Source: Nymphalis io
Lineage: Eukaryota > Arthropoda > Insecta > Lepidoptera > Nymphalidae
Direction: 5' to 3'
Length of the DNA stretch: 64,000 bases
Assembly (NCBI RefSeq): GCF_905147045.1
Contig: NC_065910.1
Location: 310,001-374,000, forward strand
Below, piece after piece: positions 22,576 to 33,713 of the stretch. The notes under the pieces were generated by a model. It saw only the letters and a program-made list of their open reading frames with translations. It did no database searches and was not told the origin of the DNA. The first letter of the stretch is position 1; each line of letters starts with the position of its first letter. Position numbers and translations under genes: made by a program.

Positions 22576-23039
22576 AAAGAGATTTATTTTAAGAAATATA
22601 TTTTTGTTTACTGATTCAATAATATATTTTAGCATATTACATTATAGCCAAGATCACGAAAGCAAGGCCTTATGTAATATTATAAAGCTATATGATTTAC
22701 AGAACTAAGTAGAGTGAAACCGGTTGTTGACATAGGTCTTATACTCAGTCATCAGTTATTCTATCACAAAACAGTGATAAAGTGTTGTGTTCCGGTTTTA
22801 ATGTATGAGAGCCAGTGTAATAATAGGTATATGTGGCTGGCATACTGAATTCCTGTAGCTAGGGGCATTTTTAATAATGGTTAAAGATTCTAATGTCCAT
22901 AGCTAGTGTTGACAATTAAGGCTGCCTGCTGCAAAGACCACTGAATCGATAGCAAACAATGTAAAATTGAAAAATTTAATTCAACCCCTTTTGGGCGTAT
23001 TACTGGTATAGACTGGAATTAAAGAAACGTTTGGATGTC

Positions 23040-23195
23040 GAGGTGTAAATTAATCAGCAATACCGTTTAGAGGCGGCGCTGAGCGCGGCGAGCTCGGCTG
23101 ATCTGTGTCTCCCGCTCCTGGTCGACTTATGTATCGACTGGCACTGCGCTGTATCGACACTGTTCTTGAAGTGGTTTTTTGCATGGTGGACATTT
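23040..23195. promoter_or_regulatory. GC-rich island, candidate regulatory element or small exon
   Basis: Contains GGCGGCGCTGAGCGCGGCG. On the minus strand an ATG frame runs 44 codons (starting MQKTTSRTVSIQ) to a stop, but no splice or homology supports it. Confidence 0.25.
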
Positions 23196-23559
23196 CAAGT
23201 TCAATAATTATAAGGTCAATAATTATATTTTACACTTGGAAAATTGGAAATCATTATAACGTTCAAAATGCTTATAACTTTCGCGATTTATTTAATAACG
23301 TGTGTAAATTTCAGTTAACTATAAATTGTTTAACTAAAAATATTAAATCTAATTAATTATAATAGTAGCCCGAACATATAAGAAATACTCGTCATTAGAG
23401 ACACAGAACTTTTGATTTTACTTGTCACAGTAACCACTAAATTAGTAGTCCATTAGACTGCCTACCTTCCTTTTTTTATTCATATAGATGACTAAAATAT
23501 ACTCGATTTCCAAATATAACAATCACATGAGTTTATTCATCGTAGTGTGCGTTGTGCCT

Positions 23560-23960
23560 TTCGACCGGTGTAAAGAAGGGTACAAATCGCTGTATAAACT
23601 TAATATCGGGCAAATTGCCGGCGCCGGGGAGCGGGCGTGTACGAGGGCCCCGGGCGGGAGCTGGGGGCCCGGGGGACGAGGGGGTCGACAAACATCTGGA
23701 GCTTTTATTGCGATGATCGTATATTGATTCCACTCATAAGCGGCTGTCGCAAGATAATTTCATCTGTGGGCGACCGGCGACCGGGTTCGACATTTATTAG
23801 TTTATTCAGAGCGATTTGTGAGCTTATTGTACGTCATACACCTACACGTATACGTACGCTTTACATGTGCCTAATGTCGTTACATTTAGAGACTGTTTTA
23901 CAATGGCAGCTTAGAGTTCGCTGTATCATTCCGTGTGGATATAGCAGGGACAGAGATGAG
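23560..23960. promoter_or_regulatory. GC-rich island, candidate regulatory element
   Basis: A very GC-rich core at 23615-23690 is followed by about 250 nt of balanced, non-repetitive sequence. Open frames on both strands here are side effects of the GC content. It sits between the two genes. Confidence 0.3.
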
Positions 23961-24659
23961 GTTTATTAAAAGGGTAGAAAAACTCTGGTTGTTTGCGAAC
24001 GAGCTCCGAAAACAAATTAGTTTTATGAGAGCGTGATTATCCGTATTAGAGACTGTTTAAGATATTTTTATGAAGATTTTTTTATGTAAATAAAAATCGA
24101 ATTGATTAATATTTTTATTTACATTCCTATGTTGATTATTAAATAGCCCTTTGCTATATTGGCTTTTGTGTTTCTTTCTGGTTCGTCTCGATATTATCTA
24201 AATTCCGAATCGCTTCACACGTTAGCTATACATTCAATATAATCTTGTAAGCTGACGAATCATAACTGCTTGTATATTGCAAGTAATAATTACCAATTGC
24301 AATTTCTTTTGTAAATTTTTTTAACCTCCGTCGTTATATTTTATACATTAGATAGTGTCTTCAGTAAATGACCTGTTGTTAACATGTTATGTGTTACATA
24401 TACACATACTTTATAGAAAATTATAATACAGACAATGACCTTCAAGAAAATAATCTCATATTGAGGAAGGCGTGTTCGGTTAATTGTCGAAATTCCAATT
24501 CAGTGTTTTTTTTTCAATAATTTTCAAAATCTTGTATAAATAACACTAAAGCTTGTCAACGAACTAAACGAAAAATATACAAACCGTTTGACAAACAGAC
24601 GAGAAAAAGGTACTGAATTGTTTTGCCATTACATATTCATACATCATCGTGGTAAGGCT
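23961..24659. other. AT-rich region without features
   Basis: No gene or repeat recognised. Confidence 0.35.
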
Positions 24660-24661
24660 TT

Positions 24662-24960
24662 TTGGAGATGGCCCAGTGCTAAGAACGTGTGAATCTTAAC
24701 CGATAATCGTGGGTTCAAACCCGTGCAAGCACCACTGAATTTTCATGTTCTTAATTTGTGATTATAATTCATCTCGTGCTTTACGGTGAAGGAAAACATC
24801 GTGAGGAAACCTGAATGTGTCTAATTTCACTGAAATTCTACCACATGTGTATTCCACCAAACCGCATTAGAGCAGCATGGTGGAATAAGCTCCAAACCTT
24901 CTCCTCAAAAAGAGGAGAGGAGGCCTTTAGCCCAGCAGTGGGACATTCACAGGCTGTTAT
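24662..24960 (+). mobile_element. Family B SINE, near full length
   Basis: TGGAGATGGCCCAGTGC head, B box GGTTCAAACCC, and body to CCCAGCAGTGGGACATTCAC, then GGCTGTTATGGATTACGGAT. Confidence 0.92.
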
Positions 24961-25899
24961 GGATTACGGATTACGATTATTAAAATAGTAGCAAAAGTTG
25001 ACGTTGCAGTTAACTTATTTCAATGTTTCCTGAGCATAACGACCACCATGGAATTAACAATTGGATGCGATAGCCCAGCTTACCGACGTCCCGTTGTATA
25101 TTTTTCCAGGTGATATATAAACCGTTTAAAAGTAAATATCCTATCACTGGTCGATATTATACTTATCGCTTTGTATAATAAAATCTTATTTACAAATCTA
25201 ACTAATATTCAAATTATGTTTGTTACGTCTTCATATCGCTCCTGTTGTATAAGTTCAGGATACAAAGGATGTTACAAATAAACTTTGTGTTATACTTGTC
25301 CTTATTCTATTGTATGGTGTCTTATGAATAAGAAAGATATTTACAATAACAACAACGATTTGTCAAAGGCGTCGATAATAATAATAACTGTTGAAACAAA
25401 GATTAAAAATTATCAAACAGCAACCAATTCTCTTAAACTTTGCTTGAGCTATTCATTATTGTTTTAGCGATTTGACAAATAAGATTATATATGGACCCAA
25501 TACTAGAACTGTATCGTGGGGTCCGAGATTATTTCTATTGAGAATAATAGCTAATAAGGGTAGGCTTACTTACTTACCTACTTAAAACGTGATATATGTA
25601 TGATTCGAGTAGGTTAAGGATGACATCACCAGGTTATAAGGTGGATAAGTTGAGTGTAAAAATCCCACTTAAATCGTTTCCCCAAAGCGGGTTATTGTGA
25701 AATTGTTCCGTGAGCAAAAAAAAATCATATTTTGATAAAATCGTCTGTTGTATACAATCAAGTGATTAATAAAGTATATGAAGCATAAACCAATTTTCAA
25801 TATGACAAACATTTAGCAATTAAACGTATCTACTATTACTATATTACAGACAAACTTTAGTTTTTATAATATTTGAATAATTAATATAGAAAACATGCG
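24961..25899. other. AT-rich region without features
   Basis: No gene recognised. A small frame at 25285-25467 has no support. Confidence 0.35.
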
Positions 25900-26110
25900 T
25901 TCATAATGTTATAATATATACTTCACATTACAAATGCGAATGTAACTCTGTCGGTCCCGGCTAAATCATTAAACTGATTTTGATGAAATTAGGAATGAAA
26001 CTAGCTTGAACTCCGAGGAAGGTTACAGGCTACATAGGACTAGGCTTTTTTATATCTAAGAACTGCAATATCCCAATATCCCCCGTAATAGGCGGGTAAA
26101 ACTAGTATAC
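25900..26110. repeat. Fragment of a dispersed lepidopteran repeat
   Basis: AACTCTGTCGGTCCCGGCTA, CTGATTTTGATGAAATTAGG and GCTTGAACTCCGAGGAAGGT have the wording of a widespread insect repeat (possibly Helitron-type non-autonomous). Class not certain. Confidence 0.5.
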
Positions 26111-26359
26111 TATGTACCAAATAATCGTAAGCGATCGGAACAAATGTATCATAGACTCAAGGGTAAAACGGATAATTTAACGAGATGATAGCAATGTCTC
26201 GGTAATTAAGCGATGCAACAATGATGATGTCACGGCCAGGCCGCACCCCGCCCACGGCGCGCCCTGCCTCCTTGCGTAAGACCAACGCCACACATGCTTA
26301 CAAATTAGAATCACTATATAATGGAATCTTGTCGTTTCTTATTGACCATATGTATGCGA

Positions 26360-26725
26360 CCTCGACTGCCTTGATGGTCTAGTGAAGAGACATAAGGCCC
26401 CAGACCCGGAGGCCCTAGGTTCAAGTCCCAGGTCGGGCCAATAAAAAGTTATTTTGTTTTTCTGTCGAAAATTCTCAGTAGCCGCCCGGTGTCTCAAAGT
26501 TGGAAGTGTGGACACTCCCGTGTCTCGTAAAGCCATTGGTCCTGCACCTGAACTCTTTCCAGTCGTGTTGGATTGCCGTCCCATCGGATTACGAGATTTA
26601 GGGAATTGAGAGTACACCTGTGTTTACGAATACACTTGTGCATTATAATACATATATCCTACGCAGTTGACTAATTTCTCTTGAGATTAGCTGCCGTGGC
26701 CGATATCGGTTCGGAAGACTTTATA
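26360..26725 (+). mobile_element. Family C SINE
   Basis: TTGATGGTCTAGTGAAG head, B-box GGTTCAAGTCCC, CCAATAAAAAGTTATT, CTCTTTCCAGTCGTGTTGGA and CTGCCGTGGCCGATATCGG. It has a short internal deletion relative to the 3.1 kb copy (the GGAAAGCACG segment). Confidence 0.88.
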
Positions 26726-26737
26726 CATATATGCATA

Positions 26738-27095
26738 ATAAGCCATGGGAACTAAGATACTCTGTCCTTTTTGTCTGTAATTATACTGTCAATAAAACTT
26801 TAAGTGAGTACCCTGCAAACTTATCCAAAGCCTCACCACTAGTGAAGGCCACTGGAGAAACTAAAGATATGGATTTAAATTGTTATCATATATTTCGTTA
26901 ATTTAAATTTATGTAGACCACAAAATACTTACGGTCGAAATTGTCAACTTTAGTTCAATAGCTCATCATCATCAGATCATTCGTGTGAGTGATTGAATTA
27001 GAATTGAATCTGATTGAGGTTGTCACGACTTTCCATCAGGCACCCCACTTGCCAGACTGCCTATCAAATACAATAAAAAAAATACAAATAAAAAT
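26738..27095. repeat. Degraded family A pieces in both orientations
   Basis: 26738-26850 matches family A on the minus strand (GGGAACTAAGAT to CCTCACCACTAGTG). 27020-27092 matches its 3' end on the plus strand (CCATCAGGCACCCCACTTGC to an A-run). Confidence 0.5.
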
Positions 27096-27674
27096 GTTGC
27101 TTTACGTCATTAACCGTACATCAATGTTGCAGTTAGTGTAACCGCAGCATTATCGAGATCTACTTAGCGCTGTAATTACATTTTTCTGCCTGATGAGGCG
27201 TGCGTTTGACTCGGATGCTATCAACAATAACTGGATGGCAGATTCGTCCCGTCTTCATTCTTTACAAATCCATTGTTGAATATATTTATAAATTTTCAAT
27301 ATTATAGAATACAAACGGCTCCTGTACTGTACTGTAGATACTAATTTTGACGATTTGCTTTCTAAACTCGAGATACTTCACTCACAGGCAGTAATTTGTC
27401 AATCAGATGTGTGATGAAGGTCTAGGAGAATTTTTTTTATTATTAATTTTTTTTATTTACTCGTAATCAACAGCCAGGCATCAGCAGAAATGGTTGTATA
27501 GTTATAACTTAGTACTAAAATAAGTCCAGACAGGATTACAATTTTGATTATAGAAAAGTACAATAATATAACAGATACAATTAAAAAAAAATTAAAAGTT
27601 GTGACATAGTGTTAATATTAATATGTACAATAAAATACATTCTTACTTAAGTAATTAGTAAAGTATTAATGTGA
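27096..27674. other. AT-rich region without features
   Basis: No gene or repeat recognised. Confidence 0.35.
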
Positions 27675-27745
27675 GAAAATCATAATACAAATGTAAACAT
27701 TTGAAAATCATGATACGAATGTAAACATTTGTATTATGATTGTGG
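27675..27745. repeat. Two 28-bp tandem units plus an inverted copy
   Basis: Units 27675-27702 and 27703-27730 differ at two bases. The segment 27718-27741 is a near-perfect complement of 27678-27701, so the array can fold as well as slip. Confidence 0.85.
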
Positions 27746-28599
27746 GCGACAGTGGGCGCGTGTTTGTCTACCTGTGTGCGTGTATGTTTGTATGTGTGTG
27801 TGTTTGTGTTTCACCTACTACACCGTAATACTCCTAATCAACCCTGAGAGTGTCTTCTTAAATATAAAACACTGTGCGGATACAATCCACCTTCACATAT
27901 TTACCATTAAACAAAAATTTTGTATTGTTATGTTTCGGTTTCCAGGGTAGATGAGCCGAGGAAGATAATGGCCAAGGAAGATAATAGCTACAATGGTAAT
28001 GACTGGCATTAGAACAGTCTAAGATTGGCTTGCGGTAAATTGACTAAATGAAGGATGTTTTGTATTTCTTATAGTGGTTATAACTTAGCATCATGAAGCA
28101 CATTGAGCCGTCTACCTTCCTATATTAACCAAAAATAAAACTATTCTGTGCGTGTTTATTGATTACGAGCTTTTTATTCACCGTTGTTAGAGAGGAAATG
28201 TCTCATTGTTGTTACAGAATCGTTTATATAAAAATCATACGAAAATTTTACTTTTGTCTGTTCTAAATTAACCGAAATCATTGTTCGCTGAACTCACAAC
28301 TTTACTGCAAGTGGGTTATCTTGTATTTGATTATAATAATTAAATAATATGGCAGCCATGCCAGCCAACTCACATATACAAATATATAAAATATTACAAA
28401 AGTTATAATGTGCCTTACAAGATATAATACATATATTATACAAAAATGAAACTTAAAAAAAAGGATGCAAAAGTCTGTGGGGGAAGAAACACATAAATAT
28501 ATAAAAAACCAGGTAAGTGCAAGTCGGAGTGTCGGTCGCGCACTGAGGTTTCCGTACCACCACACAATACTGAAAGATATACCGGGTTATTTTAAGATT
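27746..28599. other. Region without a recognised gene; GT-rich run
   Basis: A TGTGTG-type simple sequence at about 27764-27812; otherwise unassigned. Confidence 0.4.
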
Positions 28600-28995
28600 T
28601 AGACTTTTCATAGGTTTTAATTTCGTTTGTTCGTAAAAATTAATATTCTTATAATTTTTTTAATATTTTTTCAAACAACAAATTTACGATTTTCGGATTT
28701 TTTCCTATACTTGTGCTACAAGATATTGCTTCTTGCCAAATTTCATGATTCTAGGTCAACGGGAAGTACCCTATAGGTTTTGATTCCCTTTGGGAAGGTA
28801 TTGGAAATGCGACATAAATCGCCATATATTTTGATTGCTTAGACTTAGAGGTTTGATTTTTTCAAAACTCCAAGGGACCGCAGTATTTGGTATTCATTTC
28901 AGCTTTATTTCCTCTTGTGTCTTGACGGACAGACGGACAACGAAGTGATCCTATATGGGTTCCATGTTTCCTTTAGAAGTACGGAACTCTAAAAA
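28600..28995 (+). repeat. Dispersed lepidopteran repeat
   Basis: TGCCAAATTTCATGATTCTA, GACGGACAGACGGACAACGA and AGTACGGAACTCTAAAAA are the characteristic phrases of a common lepidopteran repeat whose class I cannot state. Orientation is as read. Confidence 0.65.
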
Positions 28996-29224
28996 TTGAA
29001 TCAAATCAATATATTTTTATTTTACATGTATAAACTTTGTCATATATATAAACAAAACAATATCAGATATATTCGTTAGTCAACAAGTTACAAACGAGCC
29101 TGTTCATTTCGAGCGCTCTAATAGTTTAATGTTTAATTTTGAAAACATTTCTCGTCGCTTGTTTGAAGTTATGAATGTAATTTAATATCTGTAACCGCAA
29201 TAACTCTAGTTAAATTAACTCCCT

Positions 29225-29350
29225 TGTTTACCAAACTGAGCGGGTCGTAATGCGGTGACTGCCCGCCAATTACACTACTCACCCCACTAGGCCCCCACCA
29301 CTCGCTGAGAGGGGGTAATAGCTTAAGAAGATTAGGTAAAGCGATCTGAG
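29225..29350. promoter_or_regulatory. GC-richer island, candidate regulatory element
   Basis: Non-repetitive, with TTGTTTACC (forkhead-like), GTAATGCGG and CCAATTAC homeodomain-like sites close together, about 4 kb beyond the 3' end of the homeobox gene. No coding frame. Confidence 0.3.
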
Positions 29351-29499
29351 ATTAAGATGCGGACAAACTTTAGTAATATATTTTGTAGATAACTTAATAT
29401 AAGTTAAATCTCCTTTTATATTGAATAGCTTATGTTATTAACAACTCGACTTAAAATATTCTGTATGTGATTAAAAAGTTATTTGGTTTATCTTATCAG

Positions 29500-29690
29500 T
29501 CTGGGAGTGAGTAGTGTTTAGACTCCTGTGCCTCGGAAAGTACGTTAACGTGTTGGTCCTGCACCTGAACTCTTTCTAGTCGTGTCAGATTATAAGAACG
29601 GAGGAATAAAGTGTGCACTATCATATTATGTGCTGCGCAGGTGGGTCCGCTGTGGCCGAAACCAGCCAGGAGAACATTATCATTATAATA
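29500..29690 (+). mobile_element. Family C SINE fragment
   Basis: GACTCCTGTGCCTCGGAAAG, CTGCACCTGAACTCTTTC and CGCTGTGGCCGAAACC; head and middle segments are missing. Confidence 0.7.
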
Positions 29691-29940
29691 CGAAAGTCCA
29701 TGCTATTTAAAATCTAGCATATTCATGGAAATGGCATTTAAAGTAATTACCTAGTATTATGTTTTATAATTTAGAATAGATAAAATAATAAATCTTTATT
29801 TGGATACACACAGCTAACAAAAACAGTACTCCTTGGTTCCCTTTGTGCATAACATAACATTTTAAGTCCCAAGTAAAATGGTAAGATGGTGACCACTGGT
29901 GGCCTATTCGCCTATCGGCCTTTTTCATAAGAATTAAGTC

Positions 29941-30112
29941 AATCAATCAATCAATCAACATCCAATCGTAGTCCACTGCTGAACATAGGCCTCTCCCAAG
30001 GTGCGCCAAAGCTCCCGGTTCTCCGCCTTCTGCAACGTGTCGGTACCCGCCACCTGATTAAGGTCATCCAGTCATAAGGACTGGAGGGCGCCTTACGCTG
30101 CGTCGGTGACTA
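29941..30112 (-). mobile_element. RTE LINE, short 3'-end fragment
   Basis: (TCAA)n tail on the left, then CGTAGTCCACTGCTGAACAT and GGAGGGCGCCTTACGCTGCG. More diverged than other copies. No convincing target-site duplication. Confidence 0.85.
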
Positions 30113-32689
30113 GAAGAACTTAATAAATAAAAAGCACTATGATATCACAAACAGGATAGCCACCCAGCTTATGTTGGCAACATGGAAGCCGTAACAAATT
30201 AGGAGCAAACTATTAGTAATAGTCATGATTAGTTTTGGATGTTTTTTTTTTTACGTAAGCGGAAATTGGACTTTATAATCATATATTTTCTATTTTTTAC
30301 ATAAATTCATGATTATATGTGTTGCTGCCGATATGTCATCATGTTCATCATTAGTGTATAAGTGTGAAGTTTGTTGGTGATCTAATTTTTCTCAAATCAG
30401 TCTTGTATATCTGAGCTTAGCGCGTCAAAACAAATGCTAATATATATTAGTATAAATTACTATACTATTATGATAACCTGTGACTCATAAGGGTGGTTTC
30501 TAGACGAGGCACACAAATTCTTATGGAATGTATCTTTCCTTTGTCACTTTTTCCGAATAATGATGACTAATAACGATTTATAATTGTAGGTCTTGATGTC
30601 TTGTGTCAATTAACACAAAATACTAATCTATCTCGAAAATCTAAGTTCTCTTAAATTCTTTACGAAGTATTAAAACTATCAATTTTAATAAACAGTTTGA
30701 TAAAATTTTTAGGTAATATTTTTTGTTGAAATCGAAATATTCCGTTGCGATGTGAATAGAAAAAAGACCTGTACGTATTTCAATAGTCATAAATGGGACT
30801 ACAGACTGAGTCTATTCTTTGTACAGCCCATATCGAGCACTTTTACAACACGCGGACGTATAGAAATCGTCACGTTGACTTGTTCGTATATGTTTCTACA
30901 GCATCTTAGTCCTTATATTCATCACAATACGGGTGCATATCACATGAATGATATTGTAGATGTGGTAGAGGATACAGCGGGTGGTAAGTGGGCTTAGCCC
31001 CGCGCCCAATTTTTCCCAAATTAATCTTTCTTCAAACACTCGCCTTCTTTGTTAAGAGACGCAAATTTAATCTTGTGCTGATCGCGAACATACTGATGGG
31101 GAGGGACGAGAGGGGGGGTCTTAAACAATGCTCTAGATTATAATGGACAACAGTGAAGGAATCGATAGGGCTTCATGCGATTGTGCGACGCGTGTTGGCA
31201 AATAATGAACTTTAAGTGGCTTCATTGTGCTCTCATATGATGCCAAATTATGAATTTATGATGATTTTTTAGAATTATTCAGCTGGCCTCGTTAAATGTT
31301 ACTGTAGTATATACCTATGAGTCATAACATGATGTGTATAGATCTTCCCCATTATGGGCTATCTAACGCAAATATCGGATTAATAGATTAAGATAAAAAA
31401 AAAGAATTCCGATGGGTTTCTTTGGCCGGTTCATCTCAGGTCAGAAGTGTTTCCTTCCGACTTAATAGCAGATTTTTGACAACTAATTGGATAGTGTAAT
31501 ATTTCTTTGTTGAATACATACATTTTTTATTTGATTTGATACGTGATATGCGTGATCAATCAAACAAACGAACTATTTATAATAAGCATGGAAAAAATTA
31601 TACTAAAAGCTATATATATATATAGCTTTTATGAGTAACAAGAAACTTGTATTCAAGTAAATCAAGCTAAAGTATATTTGTGTGTAGTATATTATACATA
31701 TATTTTTCACTTTGTTGTAATTAATCTATAATAAAATAAAATTTGTTTTCTTCTTTCGTGTATAACACTTACTTGAAGAGACTTTTTCATTGCGGAGCGC
31801 AGTGTTTGATGGTTTTGATGATAGGATATATTTTCCGTGAAGTATGAACACTCAACTTTTCTCAGCGCGGCTGTCGGCCTCGTGGATTTTGCACGAACTT
31901 TTTGTATATTCCAAATAAATCCTCGACCGTCTACCCAATTGGTATACCCACTCTTTACCACGAGTCTTTATTTAAACATTTTAAAGCAATTTCAGTCTAG
32001 TAGAAGTTACTCTTGATTTTTGAAGAGAATGAGAAATGGGAAATTAGGCACATTTTGGCAAAAGTAAAAGGTAGTGATACGATTTGAGTTTTACATATGT
32101 TAATATGTTTATCTGCTCTGTATAGCACTTGGATTGCTTATCATATTTTGCTAAAATGTCTTTAGTAACGTTTTTAAGCCTTGCGTGTATGTTCTATGAT
32201 ATAAAATCTAACGTTCACCATTTTGAACTTATTAACCTTAGTAGTTAATTGTGAAATAAATATAACGGATAACGAAAATGTACGGTGTACACTGTAGCAA
32301 TAGTTTTTACTTGTTAATCTAATTGTAGACACATTGAGTCAATACAAAGGTTGATAAAAAAAATCACATATTCATTTCTCATCTATTTTATTAACTACGG
32401 CGACAATATTGCAAACTCGCTACACTACTCCTCAATAAATAGACTACGTGTACATACTTTAGCCTAGTAGTGTTTATTATTACTATACATACACACGTTC
32501 ATTGTTTCCAGCTCATTACACGACATTCTAAATGCAATAAGAACTAATATTTATTGAATTCGACATTTAAAATATACCATATGATATATGGCTATTGATG
32601 ATCAAAACGATCCATAATTATATTTGTTTGTTAACCTTTGTGAAATATTTACAAATTATAGTCGAGACGACGCCGTCGTCACAAAACGT
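30113..32689. other. Mostly AT-rich intergenic DNA
   Basis: No gene could be framed. GC-richer patches are at 30900-31130 and 31780-31960. A perfect 28-bp AT-rich palindrome sits at 31604-31631 (TAAAAGCTATATAT and its complement). Confidence 0.4.
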
Positions 32690-32860
32690 AAAACTTAACC
32701 GAACTTTACCAATGTTTCATGTGCTTAATTATTTTTTTGTAGTTCATTTTATTCATACCGTTGGAGAACACTGTCAGGAAACCTGTTCACATATTCTTGA
32801 CCTTTAATAGAACATAATGGTGGGGCAACTTCCAAATCTACCCTTTTTGAAGACAACCCA
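32690..32860 (+). mobile_element. Degraded family B SINE fragment
   Basis: TTTCATGTGCTTAATTATT, GGAGAACACTGTCAGGAAAC and the following AATGGTGGGGCAACTTCC keep the SINE order with many changes. Confidence 0.4.
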
Positions 32861-33387
32861 GCATTTACATTTGCTGTTATAGCTTAAATGTTTATTTTAA
32901 ATTCATAATTACTTTTTCACTATACAATATTTACAATATAACTTAATACATAAACTTACACGATACTTTACATTTATTTAACACTCGGTGTTTAAAACTA
33001 AAATTTATAAATGGTTTTATATTTTATTTATTATAATTAATATTTACAATTAATAATTAATATTTTGAGATCAGGGGAGATACTGAACAGAGTGCTTACA
33101 ACACGACATCGAAAGGTAAGGCACACGAGCAGCTGTACTATTAAATCACACAATCAATAAGACTCAAAAAAATCCACTATTTATCAAATATTATCAAAAA
33201 GGAAATTTATAATGATACAAAAATGTAATGCAATAAATAAATCAAAAACGAAACAGTACGGGTACAAAGTGTTATATTTCTGTATTAATAAATAAACCGC
33301 ATTGAACGATTTATATATATATACCATGTTGATGTTTAAAGTTTCCGTAGTCGCATTTTGTGATATTTATATATAATGGTTTTTTGT

Positions 33388-33401
33388 TTTATTTATTTAT
33401 T
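33388..33401 (-). terminator. Candidate poly(A) signals of the homeobox gene
   Basis: Overlapping AATAAA hexamers on the minus strand (complements of TTTATT at 33388-33393, 33392-33397 and 33396-33401), about 155 nt past the TAA. This would give a short 3' UTR. Such hexamers are frequent in AT-rich DNA, so the call is positional. Confidence 0.45.
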
Positions 33402-33553
33402 GGAGTTATTGTACTTTTATAATCTGTTTAATTTTTTAATCATGCTTAGTGTTCCTTCGACACAAGAAAAAGAAATATACCGAATCTTCGAAGTTCTCAC
33501 GCGTTGAGAGGTACCAGGAGCACATAGCCTTACATGTAGTATATTACATCTGG

Positions 33554-33713
33554 TTACGTATGCACTCGACTGTAACGGTCGTGCAGCAGCCGCAGAGGCT
33601 CTGACGGCAGAGGGGCGGGCGCGGGGAGAGGCGCGGGGCGAGGCGAGCGCGCGGGGGACGGCGAGCGCGCTGCGGGCGACATCGGCGCTGGTGGAGGCAA
33701 AGCCAGGACATAC
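33554..33713 (-). CDS. Homeobox gene exon 6 (terminal, Pro/Ala/Arg-rich)
   Basis: Acceptor TTGGGTAG; the first G completes AGG (Arg) with exon 5. Reads RYVLALPPPAPM, then a long stretch of Pro, Ala, Ser and Arg, then EPLRLLHDRYSRVHT and TAA (33554-33556). GC content is far above the surroundings. No OAR-type motif is present. Confidence 0.82.

Noticed and set aside
30904..30983. Possible plus-strand exon with acceptor TTTCTACAG and donor GTAAGT
   Set aside because: Good splice signals, but no partner exon, no recognised peptide and no phase test possible.
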